Shown here in pieces: positions 7,805 to 16,779 of a stretch of 64,000 nucleotides of DNA. The notes below the pieces were generated by a model. The model had not been told where the DNA came from. It saw only the letters and a program-made list of their open reading frames with translations, and did not search any database. This stretch comes from Gammaproteobacteria bacterium (lineage in GTDB: Bacteria > Pseudomonadota > Gammaproteobacteria > JADZEE01), in contig JADZEE010000045.1 in NCBI GenBank assembly GCA_020850735.1, positions 1-64,000 on the forward strand. Direction: 5' to 3'. The translations under genes were made by a program, and so were the position numbers. Each line of letters opens with the position of its first letter. Position 1 is the first letter of the stretch.

Positions 7805-8680
7805 TCAGCCCGTTTCCATGGGCGCCGACGGGTCGTTCGCCCATTCCGACAGCGAGCCGTCGTAGACGTCGACCCGCTCGTGGCCGAGCATCGCCAGCGC
7901 AAAGGCGTCCACCGTCGCGGCGATCCCGCCCCCGCAGTAGACCTTGACGGCGGGGGCGTCGAGTGCGCCGCACCGCCGTAGCCGCGCGGCGAGCTCGGAA
8001 CGCGGCAGGAACGTGCCCGTGTCGGGATCGAGCAAGGTCTGGTAGAACAGGTTGCGACTGCCGGCAATGCGTCCCGGGCGACCGTAGTGGACCGGCGCCG
8101 TGCCGCGGAACAGCTCCGGTGACAGCGCATTGAGGACGACCGTGCCCGGCGCGTCGAGCGCTGCGCGCATGTCCGCCTGGTCGCTGAACAGTCCTGGACG
8201 CGGGCGGGCGAGGAAGCTCGCCGCCGGGTAGCTGGCGGGCGCATCGCTGAGCGGGCGGCCTTCGGCCTGCCACTTCTTCAGACCCCCGTCGAGCACGGCA
8301 GCCCGGTCGAAGCCGTAAGCGCGCAGCATCCAGAACACGCGCGTCGCCCAAAGTACGCCGCTGGAGGCGTACAGGACCACGCGGCTGTCGTCGTCGACGC
8401 CGTAGCGCGACATGGCCGCGGCAAAATGGGCGGCATCGGGCAGCATGAACGCGAGCCGCGGGTCCGGCGCCGACAGGTCGGCGAGCAGATCCAGAAACAC
8501 GGCGCCGGGAATGTGGCCGGCGTCGTACAGGCGCCGCCCGCTTTCGATACGGTACATCCGCGGCGGATCGGGCAACAGCTGCACGGCGCAATCGAACAGG
8601 CGCAATTGCGGATGCTCGAGGTGGGCGCCCAGCCAGTCGGTGTCGACCAGCCATGGCGGAAGATTTAGCGCGGTGCTCAT
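7805..8680 (-). CDS. Thiosulfate/3-mercaptopyruvate sulfurtransferase (tandem rhodanese)
   Basis: A 291-residue protein with two rhodanese domains. The inactive N-terminal one is at about residues 8-140, with a RVVLYASSGVLWATRVFWML strand-loop. The active C-terminal one is at about 165-285, with the persulfide-carrying Cys in VYCGGGIAAT (about residue 241). The loop CGGGIA is closest to the CGSGVTA/CGTGVTA loops of mercaptopyruvate and thiosulfate sulfurtransferases; the choice of sulfur donor cannot be made from it. It is probably cytoplasmic, as there is no signal peptide. It lies just upstream of pdxH on the same strand and is divergent from the RDD gene; the 95 bp between the two starts must hold both promoters. 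Confidence 0.9.
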   Translation of the reverse strand: MSTALNLPPWLVDTDWLGAHLEHPQLRLFDCAVQLLPDPPRMYRIESGRRLYDAGHIPGAVFLDLLADLSAPDPRLAFMLPDAAHFAAAMSRYGVDDDSRVVLYASSGVLWATRVFWMLRAYGFDRAAVLDGGLKKWQAEGRPLSDAPASYPAASFLARPRPGLFSDQADMRAALDAPGTVVLNALSPELFRGTAPVHYGRPGRIAGSRNLFYQTLLDPDTGTFLPRSELAARLRRCGALDAPAVKVYCGGGIAATVDAFALAMLGHERVDVYDGSLSEWANDPSAPMETG

Positions 8681-8775
8681 GGCAGGCCCGATTCTAATGA
8701 GACCCGCGTCGATCCGCCATGCGTAGATCCCGGCCGGCGGCGCGCGGGCGTGCTAAGGTGCCGGCCCACGCGGCC

Positions 8776-9756
8776 ATGAGCACCGGCACCCAGCCATCGC
8801 GGTCATCCGGCGTCCCGACATTTGCGGGATTCTGGGTGCGCGCCTGCGCACGGCTGGTCGATTGGGTGCTGCTGATCGCCGCGCTGGCACTGTTTCCCTT
8901 CGCATGGCGGGCGATTCAGGCCGCACCGCCACCGCCCCTGACGACCGTCGGATTCGCCTTCGGCCTGCACGCCCTGTATTTCATCCTCACGACCGCTTCG
9001 CCGCTTGGCGGTACGCCCGGCAAGCGCCTGCTCGGCCTCGGTGTATACGGACCCGATGGCGCGCGGCCGACGGTGCTGCGTGCGAGCGTGCGCTACCTCG
9101 GCTATCTGCCGTGCTGGCTGAGCCTGGGCGCCGGCTTCGTGCTCGCGGGGGTCACGCGCGAGAAACGCGGCCTGCACGATCTGCTCGCCGACACCGTGGT
9201 CGTCGTCCTCGATACGCTCGAGACCGACGGTGACCATCCCACCGTCCTGCACGGCGAACGCGAGGTGCGCGAGACGATTACGGCCGGGCTGATGTTCGCC
9301 GCCGCGATCGCGGTCGGCGTCGGGATCAGCTCCGCCTTCACCGCACCGTCCTTCGGTCGCTTCGGCGACTGGCTGCGCGCGGTGTGGATCGTCGGTACGC
9401 GGGCCGGCCATCATCCGGGCGCGGTCGCGCTCAGGACCATCGGCTGCGACGCCCAGGTGCTGACCGTCGGCCAGGCTTTTGCCCTGGTCGAACCGTTTCT
9501 CGCCCGGCGCGTGCACGACGTGCGCGCCGCGGACGTGCCCTACGTGACCTGCACGCCGCAAACGCCGACACCGCCGGATTGCGCCACGGTAGCAACCACC
9601 TTCGCGCAGGTCTTCGCGCTGCCGCCGCCGCAGCTGGTCGTGGTGGTGCGCGGTGACAGCGTCAGCCGCAATCTCTGTCAGGGCTATTACACGCCCGCGG
9701 GCAAACGCCTCGGCGGCGTGGGTCCCGGCGGCGAGCTCCTGGTCGAGCGCCGCTGA
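8776..9756 (+). CDS. RDD family membrane protein with a C-terminal extramembrane domain
   Basis: A 326-residue protein. The first half is an RDD domain: the motif is RLVDW here (Arg and Asp retained) in the first membrane helix, followed by PGKRLLGL, RYLGYLPCW and the TREKRGLHDLLADTVVV terminal signature, with about three membrane segments. After a further hydrophobic segment (about 180-205), the C-terminal 120 residues form a separate domain of unknown family with four cysteines (DAQVLTVGQAFALVEPFL, VTCTPQ, NLCQGYYTP). RDD proteins are membrane proteins, some linked to cation transport. The start at 8776 was chosen to begin just before the first helix; an upstream ATG at 8719 adds only an arginine-rich leader. 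Confidence 0.8.
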   Translation: MSTGTQPSRSSGVPTFAGFWVRACARLVDWVLLIAALALFPFAWRAIQAAPPPPLTTVGFAFGLHALYFILTTASPLGGTPGKRLLGLGVYGPDGARPTVLRASVRYLGYLPCWLSLGAGFVLAGVTREKRGLHDLLADTVVVVLDTLETDGDHPTVLHGEREVRETITAGLMFAAAIAVGVGISSAFTAPSFGRFGDWLRAVWIVGTRAGHHPGAVALRTIGCDAQVLTVGQAFALVEPFLARRVHDVRAADVPYVTCTPQTPTPPDCATVATTFAQVFALPPPQLVVVVRGDSVSRNLCQGYYTPAGKRLGGVGPGGELLVERR

Positions 9757-9762
9757 TCCAAG

Positions 9763-9844
9763 ACCGGGGTCAGAGTCGCATTTCCAATCTCAACGCGGGT
9801 TTCGTTACATCGCTCAAGCCCGAAAATCCGACTCTGACCCCGGT
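9763..9844. repeat. Perfect 16-bp inverted repeat, REP/MITE-like element
   Basis: The arm ACCGGGGTCAGAGTCG (9763-9778) recurs as its exact reverse complement at 9829-9844, with a 50-bp interior. Similarity continues inward imperfectly (CATTTC against GATTTTC). GGGGTCAGAGTC-type ends are familiar from short palindromic elements scattered near REP-associated tyrosine transposases in proteobacteria. No transposase is present here. The element sits between the 3' ends of the RDD gene and the E1 beta gene, so it could also act as a bidirectional terminator. Confidence 0.7.
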
Positions 9845-9914
9845 TTTACGGGGATGAAGAACTTCGATCGAATACGCGCGGCATCAGTGGCACGGTGGCT
9901 CTCGGAATTCGACG

Positions 9915-10922
9915 TCAAGCACGCGTGACTTCCCGCACTGCCGCCTCGATGTTCGCCGCAGACGGCACGTACAGACCTTCAAGCACCGGCGATGCCGGAA
10001 CCGGGGCATGGGGAGCCGTGATTTTTTTCGGTGCCGCCTTCAGTGACGCCAGGGCATGCACGGCCACGCCGCTGATCACTTCGGATGCGAGACTGCACAG
10101 TGGATAGGCTTCGTCTACCACTACCAGTCGACCGGTATGAACCACGCTCTCCAGGATCACCTCCATATCGAGTGGCGAAGTCGTCCTGGGATCAATCACA
10201 TCCAGTGAGATCTCGCCGCTCAACTTGTCCGCGACCGCGTTGGCAAACTGCACCATGCGCCCAAAGGCGACTACGGTGACGTCATCGCCCTCGCGGGTGA
10301 CATTGGCCTCGCCGAACGGCACGGTATAGGCCTCGTCCGGTACCTCGCCCTGATCGTCGTACATGACCTTGTGCTCCATGAAGATCACCGGGTCGTCGTC
10401 CCGGATGGCCTGGATCAACAGTCCCTTGGCGTCGTAGGGGTTGGAGGGGAGCACCACCTTCAGGCCCGGTATATGGGTGAAGATGGGCCACAAAGCCTGG
10501 GAATGCTGTGCCGCCGCGCCGAATCCGGCGCCGGTCATGCACCGCACCACCATCGGCGTTCTGGCCTGGCCGCCGAACATGTAGCGGAACTTGGCGGCCT
10601 GGTTGAAAATCTGGTCGAAACATACGCCGAGGAAGTCAGCGAACATCAGCTCGGCGATGGGACGCAAGCCGTTCAGGGCGGCGCCGGCCGCCGCGCCGAT
10701 GATTGCGCTTTCGGAGATCGGCGTGTCGATGACCCGCTTGTCGCCGAACCTGTGGTACAGGCCCTCAGTGACACCCATGATGCCGCCGCTGGCGCCGCGT
10801 TTCCCTGAGGAACCGCCGTGACCGCCCACGATGTCCTCGCCGATCAGGATCACGGTGGGATCGCGTTCCATCTCCAGTTCCATGGCGTGATTGATAGCCT
10901 GCCGGAAAGACCTGGTGGCCAT
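9915..10922 (-). CDS. acoB: 2-oxoacid (acetoin/pyruvate) dehydrogenase E1 beta subunit
   Basis: A 335-residue transketolase-like subunit that pairs with the E1 alpha encoded upstream to form the thiamine-diphosphate-dependent decarboxylase component. Landmarks are VILIGEDI, the DTPISESAIIGAAAGAA segment, GLRPIAELMFADF, the central ARTPMVVRCMTGAG, and the C-terminal DPRTTSPLD with DEAYPLCS. The start ATG at 10922 has GGGAAG 9 bases upstream; an in-frame TTG at 10940 overlapping the E1 alpha stop is less likely. Last gene of the E2-E3-E1 set. The acetoin assignment rests on the gene set (both E1 subunits plus a dedicated E2 and E3); pyruvate or another 2-oxoacid is possible. Confidence 0.85.
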   Translation of the reverse strand: MATRSFRQAINHAMELEMERDPTVILIGEDIVGGHGGSSGKRGASGGIMGVTEGLYHRFGDKRVIDTPISESAIIGAAAGAALNGLRPIAELMFADFLGVCFDQIFNQAAKFRYMFGGQARTPMVVRCMTGAGFGAAAQHSQALWPIFTHIPGLKVVLPSNPYDAKGLLIQAIRDDDPVIFMEHKVMYDDQGEVPDEAYTVPFGEANVTREGDDVTVVAFGRMVQFANAVADKLSGEISLDVIDPRTTSPLDMEVILESVVHTGRLVVVDEAYPLCSLASEVISGVAVHALASLKAAPKKITAPHAPVPASPVLEGLYVPSAANIEAAVREVTRA

Positions 10923-10936
10923 GCTGGGCGCTTCCC

Positions 10937-11905
10937 TCAATAAGTGACGTAGACGTCGGTGGTCAGATGCGCGGGCTCAGGCGGCGCAGCGGCGATCGCC
11001 TCGGCTACCGAGTTATCGATGAGCTTCGCCACCTCGCTGTCGATCGCGTCCAGTTCGCCGGCCGGCACGCGTTTGTGCCGGGTGACGGCGGCGCGAAAAT
11101 TCTTCAGGCAGTCCTTTTCCTCGCGCAGGCGCCCGATCTCGTCCAGGTTTCGATAGCTCTGCGGATCACCCTCGAAATGCCCTCGCCAGCGCGGCGCCAG
11201 GCATTCGATGGCGGACGGTCCCTCCCCCGCGCGGGCGCGTTTGACGGCCGCCGCCGTGGCCTCGTACACGGCAAAGAAATCGGTACCGTCCACCTTCACC
11301 GCCGGCATGCCGAAGGCGGCCATTCGCGCGCTGATGTCACCGCAGCCCAGGTGGTAGTCGATGCCGGTGTGCTCGCCATAGCCGTTGTTCTCCACGGCGA
11401 AAATGAGCGGCAGTTTCAGCACCACCGCGAAGTTCAAGGTTTCCAGCACGGTGCCCTGGTTGGTGGCGCCGTCACCGCAAAACGCCACGGCCACATTCGT
11501 CGTCCCCAAGGTCTTGGCGGCCAGTGCCGCGCCGCCTGCCAGCGGCGCGCCGGCACCGACAATGGCATTGGCGCCCAGCATGCCCTTGCGCAGGTCGGCG
11601 ATGTGCATGGACCCACCCTTGCCCTTGCACAGCCCGTCGCGCTTGCAGTACAGCTCGAGCATCATCTGGCGCACGTCACAGCCTTTGGCGATGCAGTGCC
11701 CGTGGCCCCGGTGCGTGGAGGAAATGGCGTCGGCATCGGTGAGGTGGGCACAGATGCCGGTGGCAATGGCCTCCTGACCGGTGTACAGGTGCGTGAATCC
11801 GGGCACCCGGCCGGCCTCGAATTCCTTGGCGACGCGGGTTTCGAATTCGCGGATGGTCTTCATGGTGCGGTAGGCCCGCAACAGCACGTCCTTACCGATC
11901 TTCAT
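10937..11905 (-). CDS. acoA: 2-oxoacid (acetoin/pyruvate) dehydrogenase E1 alpha subunit
   Basis: A 322-residue thiamine-diphosphate-binding subunit. It has the N-terminal TMKTIREFETRV helix, the FTHLYTGQEAIATGICAHL and STHRGHGHCIAKG substrate-channel segments, GGSMH, and the ThDP motif beginning GDGATNQG and ending NNGYGEHT. ThDP and Mg bind between this and the E1 beta subunit. The ATG at 11905, preceded by AGGA 8 bases upstream, was preferred to a GTG one codon earlier. It lies 14 bp before E1 beta and 42 bp after E3. The complex oxidises acetoin (to acetaldehyde and acetyl-CoA) or a 2-oxoacid; the substrate is not decidable from sequence. Confidence 0.88.
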   Translation of the reverse strand: MKIGKDVLLRAYRTMKTIREFETRVAKEFEAGRVPGFTHLYTGQEAIATGICAHLTDADAISSTHRGHGHCIAKGCDVRQMMLELYCKRDGLCKGKGGSMHIADLRKGMLGANAIVGAGAPLAGGAALAAKTLGTTNVAVAFCGDGATNQGTVLETLNFAVVLKLPLIFAVENNGYGEHTGIDYHLGCGDISARMAAFGMPAVKVDGTDFFAVYEATAAAVKRARAGEGPSAIECLAPRWRGHFEGDPQSYRNLDEIGRLREEKDCLKNFRAAVTRHKRVPAGELDAIDSEVAKLIDNSVAEAIAAAPPEPAHLTTDVYVTY

Positions 11906-11950
11906 CACTATCGTCCTCGACCCGGGCCAGCGCTGGCAGCCGCCCCGACG

Positions 11951-13348
11951 TCACTGATGCAACGGCCGGTGCATCGCGTGCAGCACCGCTTCGTGCATGG
12001 CCTCCGAAACCGTTGGATGCGGAAATACGGTCCTGGCCAGTTCCGCGTCCGTCGCCTCCGCGGCGCGGGCGATGCTGAAACCCTGGATCAGCTCGGTCAC
12101 CTCCGGCCCGATCATATGAGCGCCGAGCAGTTCGCCGGTGTCGTCATCGAACACGGCCTTGACCATGCCCTGATCGTCACCGCTGGCGACGGCCTTGCCG
12201 CTGGCGTTGAGATCGAAGCGCCCAACACGGACACGTCGTCCGCTGCCTTCGGCCTCGGCTTCGGTCATACCCAGCCGCGCCACCTGGGGCCGGCAGTAGG
12301 TGCACGCCGGTATGTCTTCCAGGGCGAGGGGCCGGACGCCGGCGACGCCCGCCAGCCGCTCCACGCAGACCACACCCGCGTGACTCGCTCGGTGGGCCAG
12401 GCACGGCGGGCCGGTGACGTCACCGATTGCGTACACGCCGGCGACGCTGGTGCGGCCCCACGCGTCCGTGTCGATGAATCCGTCGCGCGTATTCACCCCC
12501 AGCCGCTCCAGGCCCAGATCCTCGATATTGCCCTGCACACCCGCCGCGAGGATGACCCGGTCCGCAGCGACCGCCTCGGCTTCACCGCCGCCCTGCAGCT
12601 GTATCACCATCGTGTCGGCGCGCTGCTGCACTTGGGCGACCTGCGTCCCCGTACGCACGCGGATGCCGCGCTTTTCGAAGACACGCCGGAGCCGTAGCGA
12701 GACCTCCGCGTCTTCCGCCGGCAGGATCCGATCGCGCATTTCCACCAGTGTGACGTCGGCGCCGAGATCGTGATAAAGGCTGGCGAACTCCACACCGATG
12801 GCGCCGGCGCCGATCACGACTATCGAGCCCGGCAACGACTCCGGCGCCACGGCCTGGAAATAGCTCCAGATGCGCTCACTGTCGAAACGCACGTTGGGCA
12901 ACTGCCGCGGCCGCGCGCCCGTCGCCACGATGATGTGCCGGGCTGTGTACCGCGCTTCTCCGCCGCTCTCGTCGCGCACCGACAGCGCACCCTTGCCGGT
13001 CAACCGGGCGCGGCCCTCCATCAGCGTGATCCCGTTTTTCTTCATCAGGTATTCCACCCCAGTGACCAGGCGGTCCACGGCAGCGCGCGAGTGCCGTACC
13101 AACCCCGCAAGGTCGAGGCGAACGTTGTCGGCGTGGAATCCGAAGCGCTCGAGATCAGTCAGAAGATGCGCCAGCTCAGCTCCTTTCAGGAGCGCCTTGG
13201 TGGGAATACAACCCCAATTCAAACAGATCCCCCCAAGGCGCTTTTCCTCGACCAGGGCTGTCGCCAATCCCAGTTGTGCGGAGCGGATCGCGGCCGTGTA
13301 TCCGCCGGGGCCGGCGCCCACCACCACGACGTCGTAGCGCTCGGTCAT
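11951..13348 (-). CDS. Dihydrolipoyl dehydrogenase (E3)
   Basis: A 465-residue flavoprotein of the class I disulfide oxidoreductase family, which reoxidises the lipoyl arm of the E2 protein with NAD+. Landmarks are the FAD-binding VVGAGPGGYTAAIRSAQLG, the redox-active disulfide GGICLNWGCIPTKALL (about residues 40-54), the NAD-binding VIGAGAIGVEFAS, the second FAD motif YAIGDVTG and the C-terminal active base HPTVSEAMHEAV. There is no N-terminal lipoyl domain. It is 7 bp downstream of the E2 gene and 42 bp upstream of E1 alpha, so it is a dedicated E3 for this complex, probably acoL in function. Confidence 0.93.
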   Translation of the reverse strand: MTERYDVVVVGAGPGGYTAAIRSAQLGLATALVEEKRLGGICLNWGCIPTKALLKGAELAHLLTDLERFGFHADNVRLDLAGLVRHSRAAVDRLVTGVEYLMKKNGITLMEGRARLTGKGALSVRDESGGEARYTARHIIVATGARPRQLPNVRFDSERIWSYFQAVAPESLPGSIVVIGAGAIGVEFASLYHDLGADVTLVEMRDRILPAEDAEVSLRLRRVFEKRGIRVRTGTQVAQVQQRADTMVIQLQGGGEAEAVAADRVILAAGVQGNIEDLGLERLGVNTRDGFIDTDAWGRTSVAGVYAIGDVTGPPCLAHRASHAGVVCVERLAGVAGVRPLALEDIPACTYCRPQVARLGMTEAEAEGSGRRVRVGRFDLNASGKAVASGDDQGMVKAVFDDDTGELLGAHMIGPEVTELIQGFSIARAAEATDAELARTVFPHPTVSEAMHEAVLHAMHRPLHQ

Positions 13349-13355
13349 ACGGACC

Positions 13356-14861
13356 TCAGGCGCTCAGCAACCCGGGATGCTCGATGAACCGCACCAGCGC
13401 CTGGAGCAATCGGGCACCCAGCGCCCCGTCGATGACCCGGTGGTCCAGGGACAGTGACAAGGTCAGCACGGTAGCGACGACGCCCTCGCCCTGCTTCACG
13501 ATCACGCGCGGCTCGCCCTTGCCGACGGCGAGAATGGCGCATTGCGGCGGATTGATGATGGCATCGAACTGCCGTACGCCGTACATGCCCAGATTGGACA
13601 GCGTCAACGTCCCCCCTTCGAAGGCTGCCGCCGTCAACGTGCCCGCCTTGGCGTGCGTGACCAACTCCCCGATCTCGTTGGAGACCTGCGCGACCCCCTT
13701 GCGGTTGGCTGCACGCACGATCGGGGTCACGAGTCCGGACTCCAGCGCCACCGCCACGGCGATGTCGGCATCCCGAAACCGCCGGATGGTGTCACCGTGC
13801 AGCTGGACGTTACAGTCTGGCACTTGCACCAGCGCTGCGGCGCACGCTTTGACCAGCAAATCGGTGACTGAGACATTGGCCTCGCGCAGGGCACCGTTCA
13901 ACTCGGCGCGCAACGCCAGCAATGCGTCGATCTCGGCCTCGGCGACCAGGCGGTAATGAGGGATGGTGGCTTTGGAGCCCTGCAATCGCCGGCCAATCGT
14001 CCGGCGCATGCCGCTCATGGGGATCTCCTCGATCGCCGCGCCGGTATGCTCCGGTCCAGGCGCACCGGCTGCAGAGTGCACGTCGTGGCGGTGGCGCACG
14101 CCGTGCGCCGCCTCGACGTCTGCCTTGCAGACCCGCCCGCGCGTACCCGAGACCCTGCATTCGTGCAGATCGATCCCCAGTTGCCGGGCCATGCGTCGCG
14201 CCAGCGGCGTGGCGTGGACCTCGAGATCGTCCCGCGGTGGGACGCCATGGCGCACGGTTCTCGCGGACGGTTCCCGGATCGGCAGCGAACCGCCTGCCGC
14301 TGCGATCGCCTGCTCGATATCACGCACGGCGACCCGCCCGTGTCGTCCGCCGGGCGCGACGTTATTGAGATTGAGCCCGAGCCGGGAAGCGAGGCGCCTG
14401 GCGTGGGGCGTGACCCGTACGTGACGGTCGTCCTCTCCCAGCGTCAGGACGTCCGGTACACCCCGCGCGGTCGCCGCAGTCATCGTGGCGATGCCGGGTG
14501 CACGTACTTCGTCGCGGTCCCTCGCCGGGGCAATCGCCTCGGCCTCCCTTACGCTGGCGACCACCGACCTGGCGGCAAAATCCGCGACGAAAGCGTCAAT
14601 CGCCTGTTCGGATACACGGTCGTCGGCAATCACGGCCAGCAACGCGCCCACCGGCAACACCTGGTCTTTGACGGCCACCTTGCGTCTCAGGATGCCCGCC
14701 GTATCGGTCTCCAGGACGTTGACGATTTTGCTCGATTCAATTTCGGCGATCTCGTCGCCCACGTTCACGCGCGCGCCCTGCTCCACCAGCCAGTTGACCA
14801 GCGTACCCTCGTCCATCGCCATGCCCCACTTGGGGACCGTCAGCGCCTTGATCTCACTCAT
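13356..14861 (-). CDS. acoC: Dihydrolipoamide acyltransferase (E2) with two subunit-binding domains
   Basis: A 501-residue E2 core protein. Domain order: a lipoyl domain (residues about 4-78, lipoylated Lys in EIESSKIVN); a first peripheral-subunit-binding domain (VRVTPHARRLASRLGLNLNN..., about 130-165); a second one (VHATPLARRMARQLGIDLHE..., about 200-235); a linker; and a catalytic domain with the transferase motif SLDHRVIDGALGA near the C-terminus. Two binding domains in tandem after one lipoyl domain is unusual; most E2 chains have one. The start at 14861 (MSEIKALTVPKWGMAMDEG) begins directly at the lipoyl domain; a longer frame upstream is low-complexity. It follows the flavoprotein gene by 38 bp and precedes E3 by 7 bp. 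Confidence 0.9.
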   Translation of the reverse strand: MSEIKALTVPKWGMAMDEGTLVNWLVEQGARVNVGDEIAEIESSKIVNVLETDTAGILRRKVAVKDQVLPVGALLAVIADDRVSEQAIDAFVADFAARSVVASVREAEAIAPARDRDEVRAPGIATMTAATARGVPDVLTLGEDDRHVRVTPHARRLASRLGLNLNNVAPGGRHGRVAVRDIEQAIAAAGGSLPIREPSARTVRHGVPPRDDLEVHATPLARRMARQLGIDLHECRVSGTRGRVCKADVEAAHGVRHRHDVHSAAGAPGPEHTGAAIEEIPMSGMRRTIGRRLQGSKATIPHYRLVAEAEIDALLALRAELNGALREANVSVTDLLVKACAAALVQVPDCNVQLHGDTIRRFRDADIAVAVALESGLVTPIVRAANRKGVAQVSNEIGELVTHAKAGTLTAAAFEGGTLTLSNLGMYGVRQFDAIINPPQCAILAVGKGEPRVIVKQGEGVVATVLTLSLSLDHRVIDGALGARLLQALVRFIEHPGLLSA

Positions 14862-14899
14862 TGAGGGCGATACTCCGAATCTCTTCGTTTCACGAGCTC

Positions 14900-16330
14900 T
14901 CAGGGATACACCGTCGCGCGCAGGCGTCCGATGAGATCGTACAGTCCGGTTCCCCGGCAATACCGATCGACCAGCCGCCGCAGCGACGGACTCTCGTCCA
15001 CGATGCCATAGCCGGCCGCGATCAATCCCTCGATCAACGCCCGCACGACCCGGACCGCGCTGCCTCTGGCGGCCGCATCGCCCGGCGCGAAAGGTACGTG
15101 GATCCGCTTGAGCAAAGTGCGTGACAGCAGCAGGTATTCGCACGCGAGAACCACGTCCTGCGCCCGTGCGGCACCGACCGCTATCTCGTGCATGCGCGCC
15201 GCGTGCTCGCCGTCGATGGGTGCCACTGCCGTCAAACGCAGGCTCGTGATCTCGTTCAATATGCCGGAACCGTCGATGTCGACGGGCACGCCCCGCATCA
15301 GATCAGTACGCCTGCGCCATACCGGATCCTCGCCACGCTCCGCCGCCGTGAACAGCGCCGCGCCGTCAACTCGGGTGAGCGCGCCGGCGACCGCTTCCCA
15401 GGTCAATGCCAGGTTCTCCGGCGTGCCGTACAGCGCCGCGAAGACGTTCCACTCCCCCAGCTCGGCGATATTGCCGGGCACAGCCCGAACACGTCCCTGC
15501 AGCCCGGGCGCCAGAACCGTCTCGAAAGCCGCGTTCGAGATCGCAATCGGGTTGGGGATGGTGCCGCCGATCACCAACGGCCGCAGGACTTCTACCATCG
15601 CCGCCAGCGCATCCACCCCGTCGAGCGTCGCCATGAATGGGTGCGAGGCCGGTGGCGCCGGCATCAGCCACAGTCCGATCTTGGAGATCACGCCCAGGTC
15701 CGACTGGGTGAACAGCCCGTCCAGATAGGGCCCGAAGTTGTACTTCGTCAACTGCCAGGTATCGCTGCCGGGCAAGGCGCCCATGCCCGTGCGCAGCAGC
15801 TCACCGTCCGGCAGTACCACCTCCATCCCGCACTGCATGAGCAGGTGGTTACCGTACGGCGTGTAGCCCACCTGCCGCGAACAGATGCTTGCGGCAACGG
15901 AATTGTCCGGATTGCCGTCACAGTCGATCCACAACGCGATGTCATCGCGCCGCAGGTGCTCATAAAGCTGCCGGTAACTGACACCCGGCTCGACCAGCGC
16001 ATAGGCGGAATAGTCGTTCACCTCCAGGATCCGGTTCATGCGACGCTGATCGATCACCACCGCCGGTTTGTCTTCAGCGCTGATCACGGCGCCGTTCGCC
16101 GCGGCGTTGGCGCAGACCCAGATGACGTGGTCTCTTGCGGTGATGGTCCGCGCCAGGTTGCGCAGCTCCTGCACATCGGCGGGTAGTGCCACACCGACAA
16201 AACCGGCCTCGGCATCGACGTCGACGTCACCGAACAACTGCCGGTACGGTACGGCACGCTCGTCCCCGGCTCCGAAGACGTGGTCAGCACCGACGACGCC
16301 GGCGAGCTCCGCGATGATGGGCGCGCTCAT
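14900..16330 (-). CDS. VAO/4-cresol dehydrogenase-type flavoprotein homologue, catalytic residues apparently lost
   Basis: A 476-residue member of the vanillyl-alcohol oxidase/p-cresol methylhydroxylase superfamily. The PCMH FAD-binding domain is at about residues 35-225, with RRMNRILEVNDYSAYALVEPGVSYRQLYEHLR and GYTPYGNHLLMQCGMEVVLPDGE. Compared with its neighbour encoded at 16761-18329, the C-terminal part has diverged. Where the neighbour has MYHI (the region of the covalent FAD link in vanillyl-alcohol oxidase) this protein reads LKRI. GYGEYRTH is replaced by GYGIVDES, and the terminal APGKSGIWP is absent. It may bind FAD non-covalently, have a different reaction, or be a structural partner. 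Its start overlaps the cytochrome stop as ATGA (16327-16330). Confidence 0.8.
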   Translation of the reverse strand: MSAPIIAELAGVVGADHVFGAGDERAVPYRQLFGDVDVDAEAGFVGVALPADVQELRNLARTITARDHVIWVCANAAANGAVISAEDKPAVVIDQRRMNRILEVNDYSAYALVEPGVSYRQLYEHLRRDDIALWIDCDGNPDNSVAASICSRQVGYTPYGNHLLMQCGMEVVLPDGELLRTGMGALPGSDTWQLTKYNFGPYLDGLFTQSDLGVISKIGLWLMPAPPASHPFMATLDGVDALAAMVEVLRPLVIGGTIPNPIAISNAAFETVLAPGLQGRVRAVPGNIAELGEWNVFAALYGTPENLALTWEAVAGALTRVDGAALFTAAERGEDPVWRRRTDLMRGVPVDIDGSGILNEITSLRLTAVAPIDGEHAARMHEIAVGAARAQDVVLACEYLLLSRTLLKRIHVPFAPGDAAARGSAVRVVRALIEGLIAAGYGIVDESPSLRRLVDRYCRGTGLYDLIGRLRATVYP

Positions 16331-16779
16331 CGGCTCACCGGGTGTTCCCGCTTTGCCTGCGGCGCCGAAGCTACGAAAGCGGCGAGACGCTCCAACTCCG
16401 CGTCCGTCACTTCGGTCGGCTTCAGGGGCGGCATCATGTTGAATCCGTTGCGCACGATCGCTTGCACGTACTCTTCGGTCAGATCCCCCCGTTCCAGCAA
16501 AACGGCGCGCGCCTCACCGTAGCGCTGTGTCAATGCCATGGTGCCGGGGTAATCCGCTCCGGCACCGTGACAAGGCAGACACCAGTGTTCGAAAATGGCC
16601 TCGCCCGACGCGGCCTCGTCGACGACCGCGGTCGCTGCTCGGGCCGGCGCGACGGCGGTGCCGGCCGTGAGCGCTGCGACGGCCGCGATTTCGGCGCTGC
16701 GCTCCGAACAGGCACCGGCACCGAGCAGCAGTATCGCCAGCGCCGCGACACGCACGGCGGTCAAGGCCGTCGCATCCAT
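16327..16779 (-). CDS. Exported c-type cytochrome, likely electron acceptor of the flavoprotein
   Basis: A 150-residue class I cytochrome c. An N-terminal hydrophobic signal segment ends in LLGAGACSERS, which resembles a lipobox, so it may be lipid-anchored. The heme motif is CLPCH (about residue 67), and the distal Met ligand is probably in GFNMMPPLKPTE near residue 117. The layout next to a VAO-type flavoprotein mirrors p-cresol methylhydroxylase, a periplasmic flavocytochrome in which a small cytochrome takes electrons from the FAD subunit. The gene overlaps the larger flavoprotein gene by 19 bp upstream and the second flavoprotein gene by 4 bp downstream, so all three are translationally coupled. 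Confidence 0.88.
   Translation of the reverse strand: MDATALTAVRVAALAILLLGAGACSERSAEIAAVAALTAGTAVAPARAATAVVDEAASGEAIFEHWCLPCHGAGADYPGTMALTQRYGEARAVLLERGDLTEEYVQAIVRNGFNMMPPLKPTEVTDAELERLAAFVASAPQAKREHPVSR

Noticed and set aside
9854-9928. Short plus-strand ORF beginning MKNFDRIRAASVARWLSE
   Set aside because: Only 24 residues, directly behind the inverted repeat and overlapping the E1 beta stop; nothing supports translation.
10967-12697. Long plus-strand open frame (576 residues)
   Set aside because: It is antisense to E1 alpha and E3, which have unmistakable domains; long antisense frames are expected in high-GC DNA. The translation has no recognisable domain.
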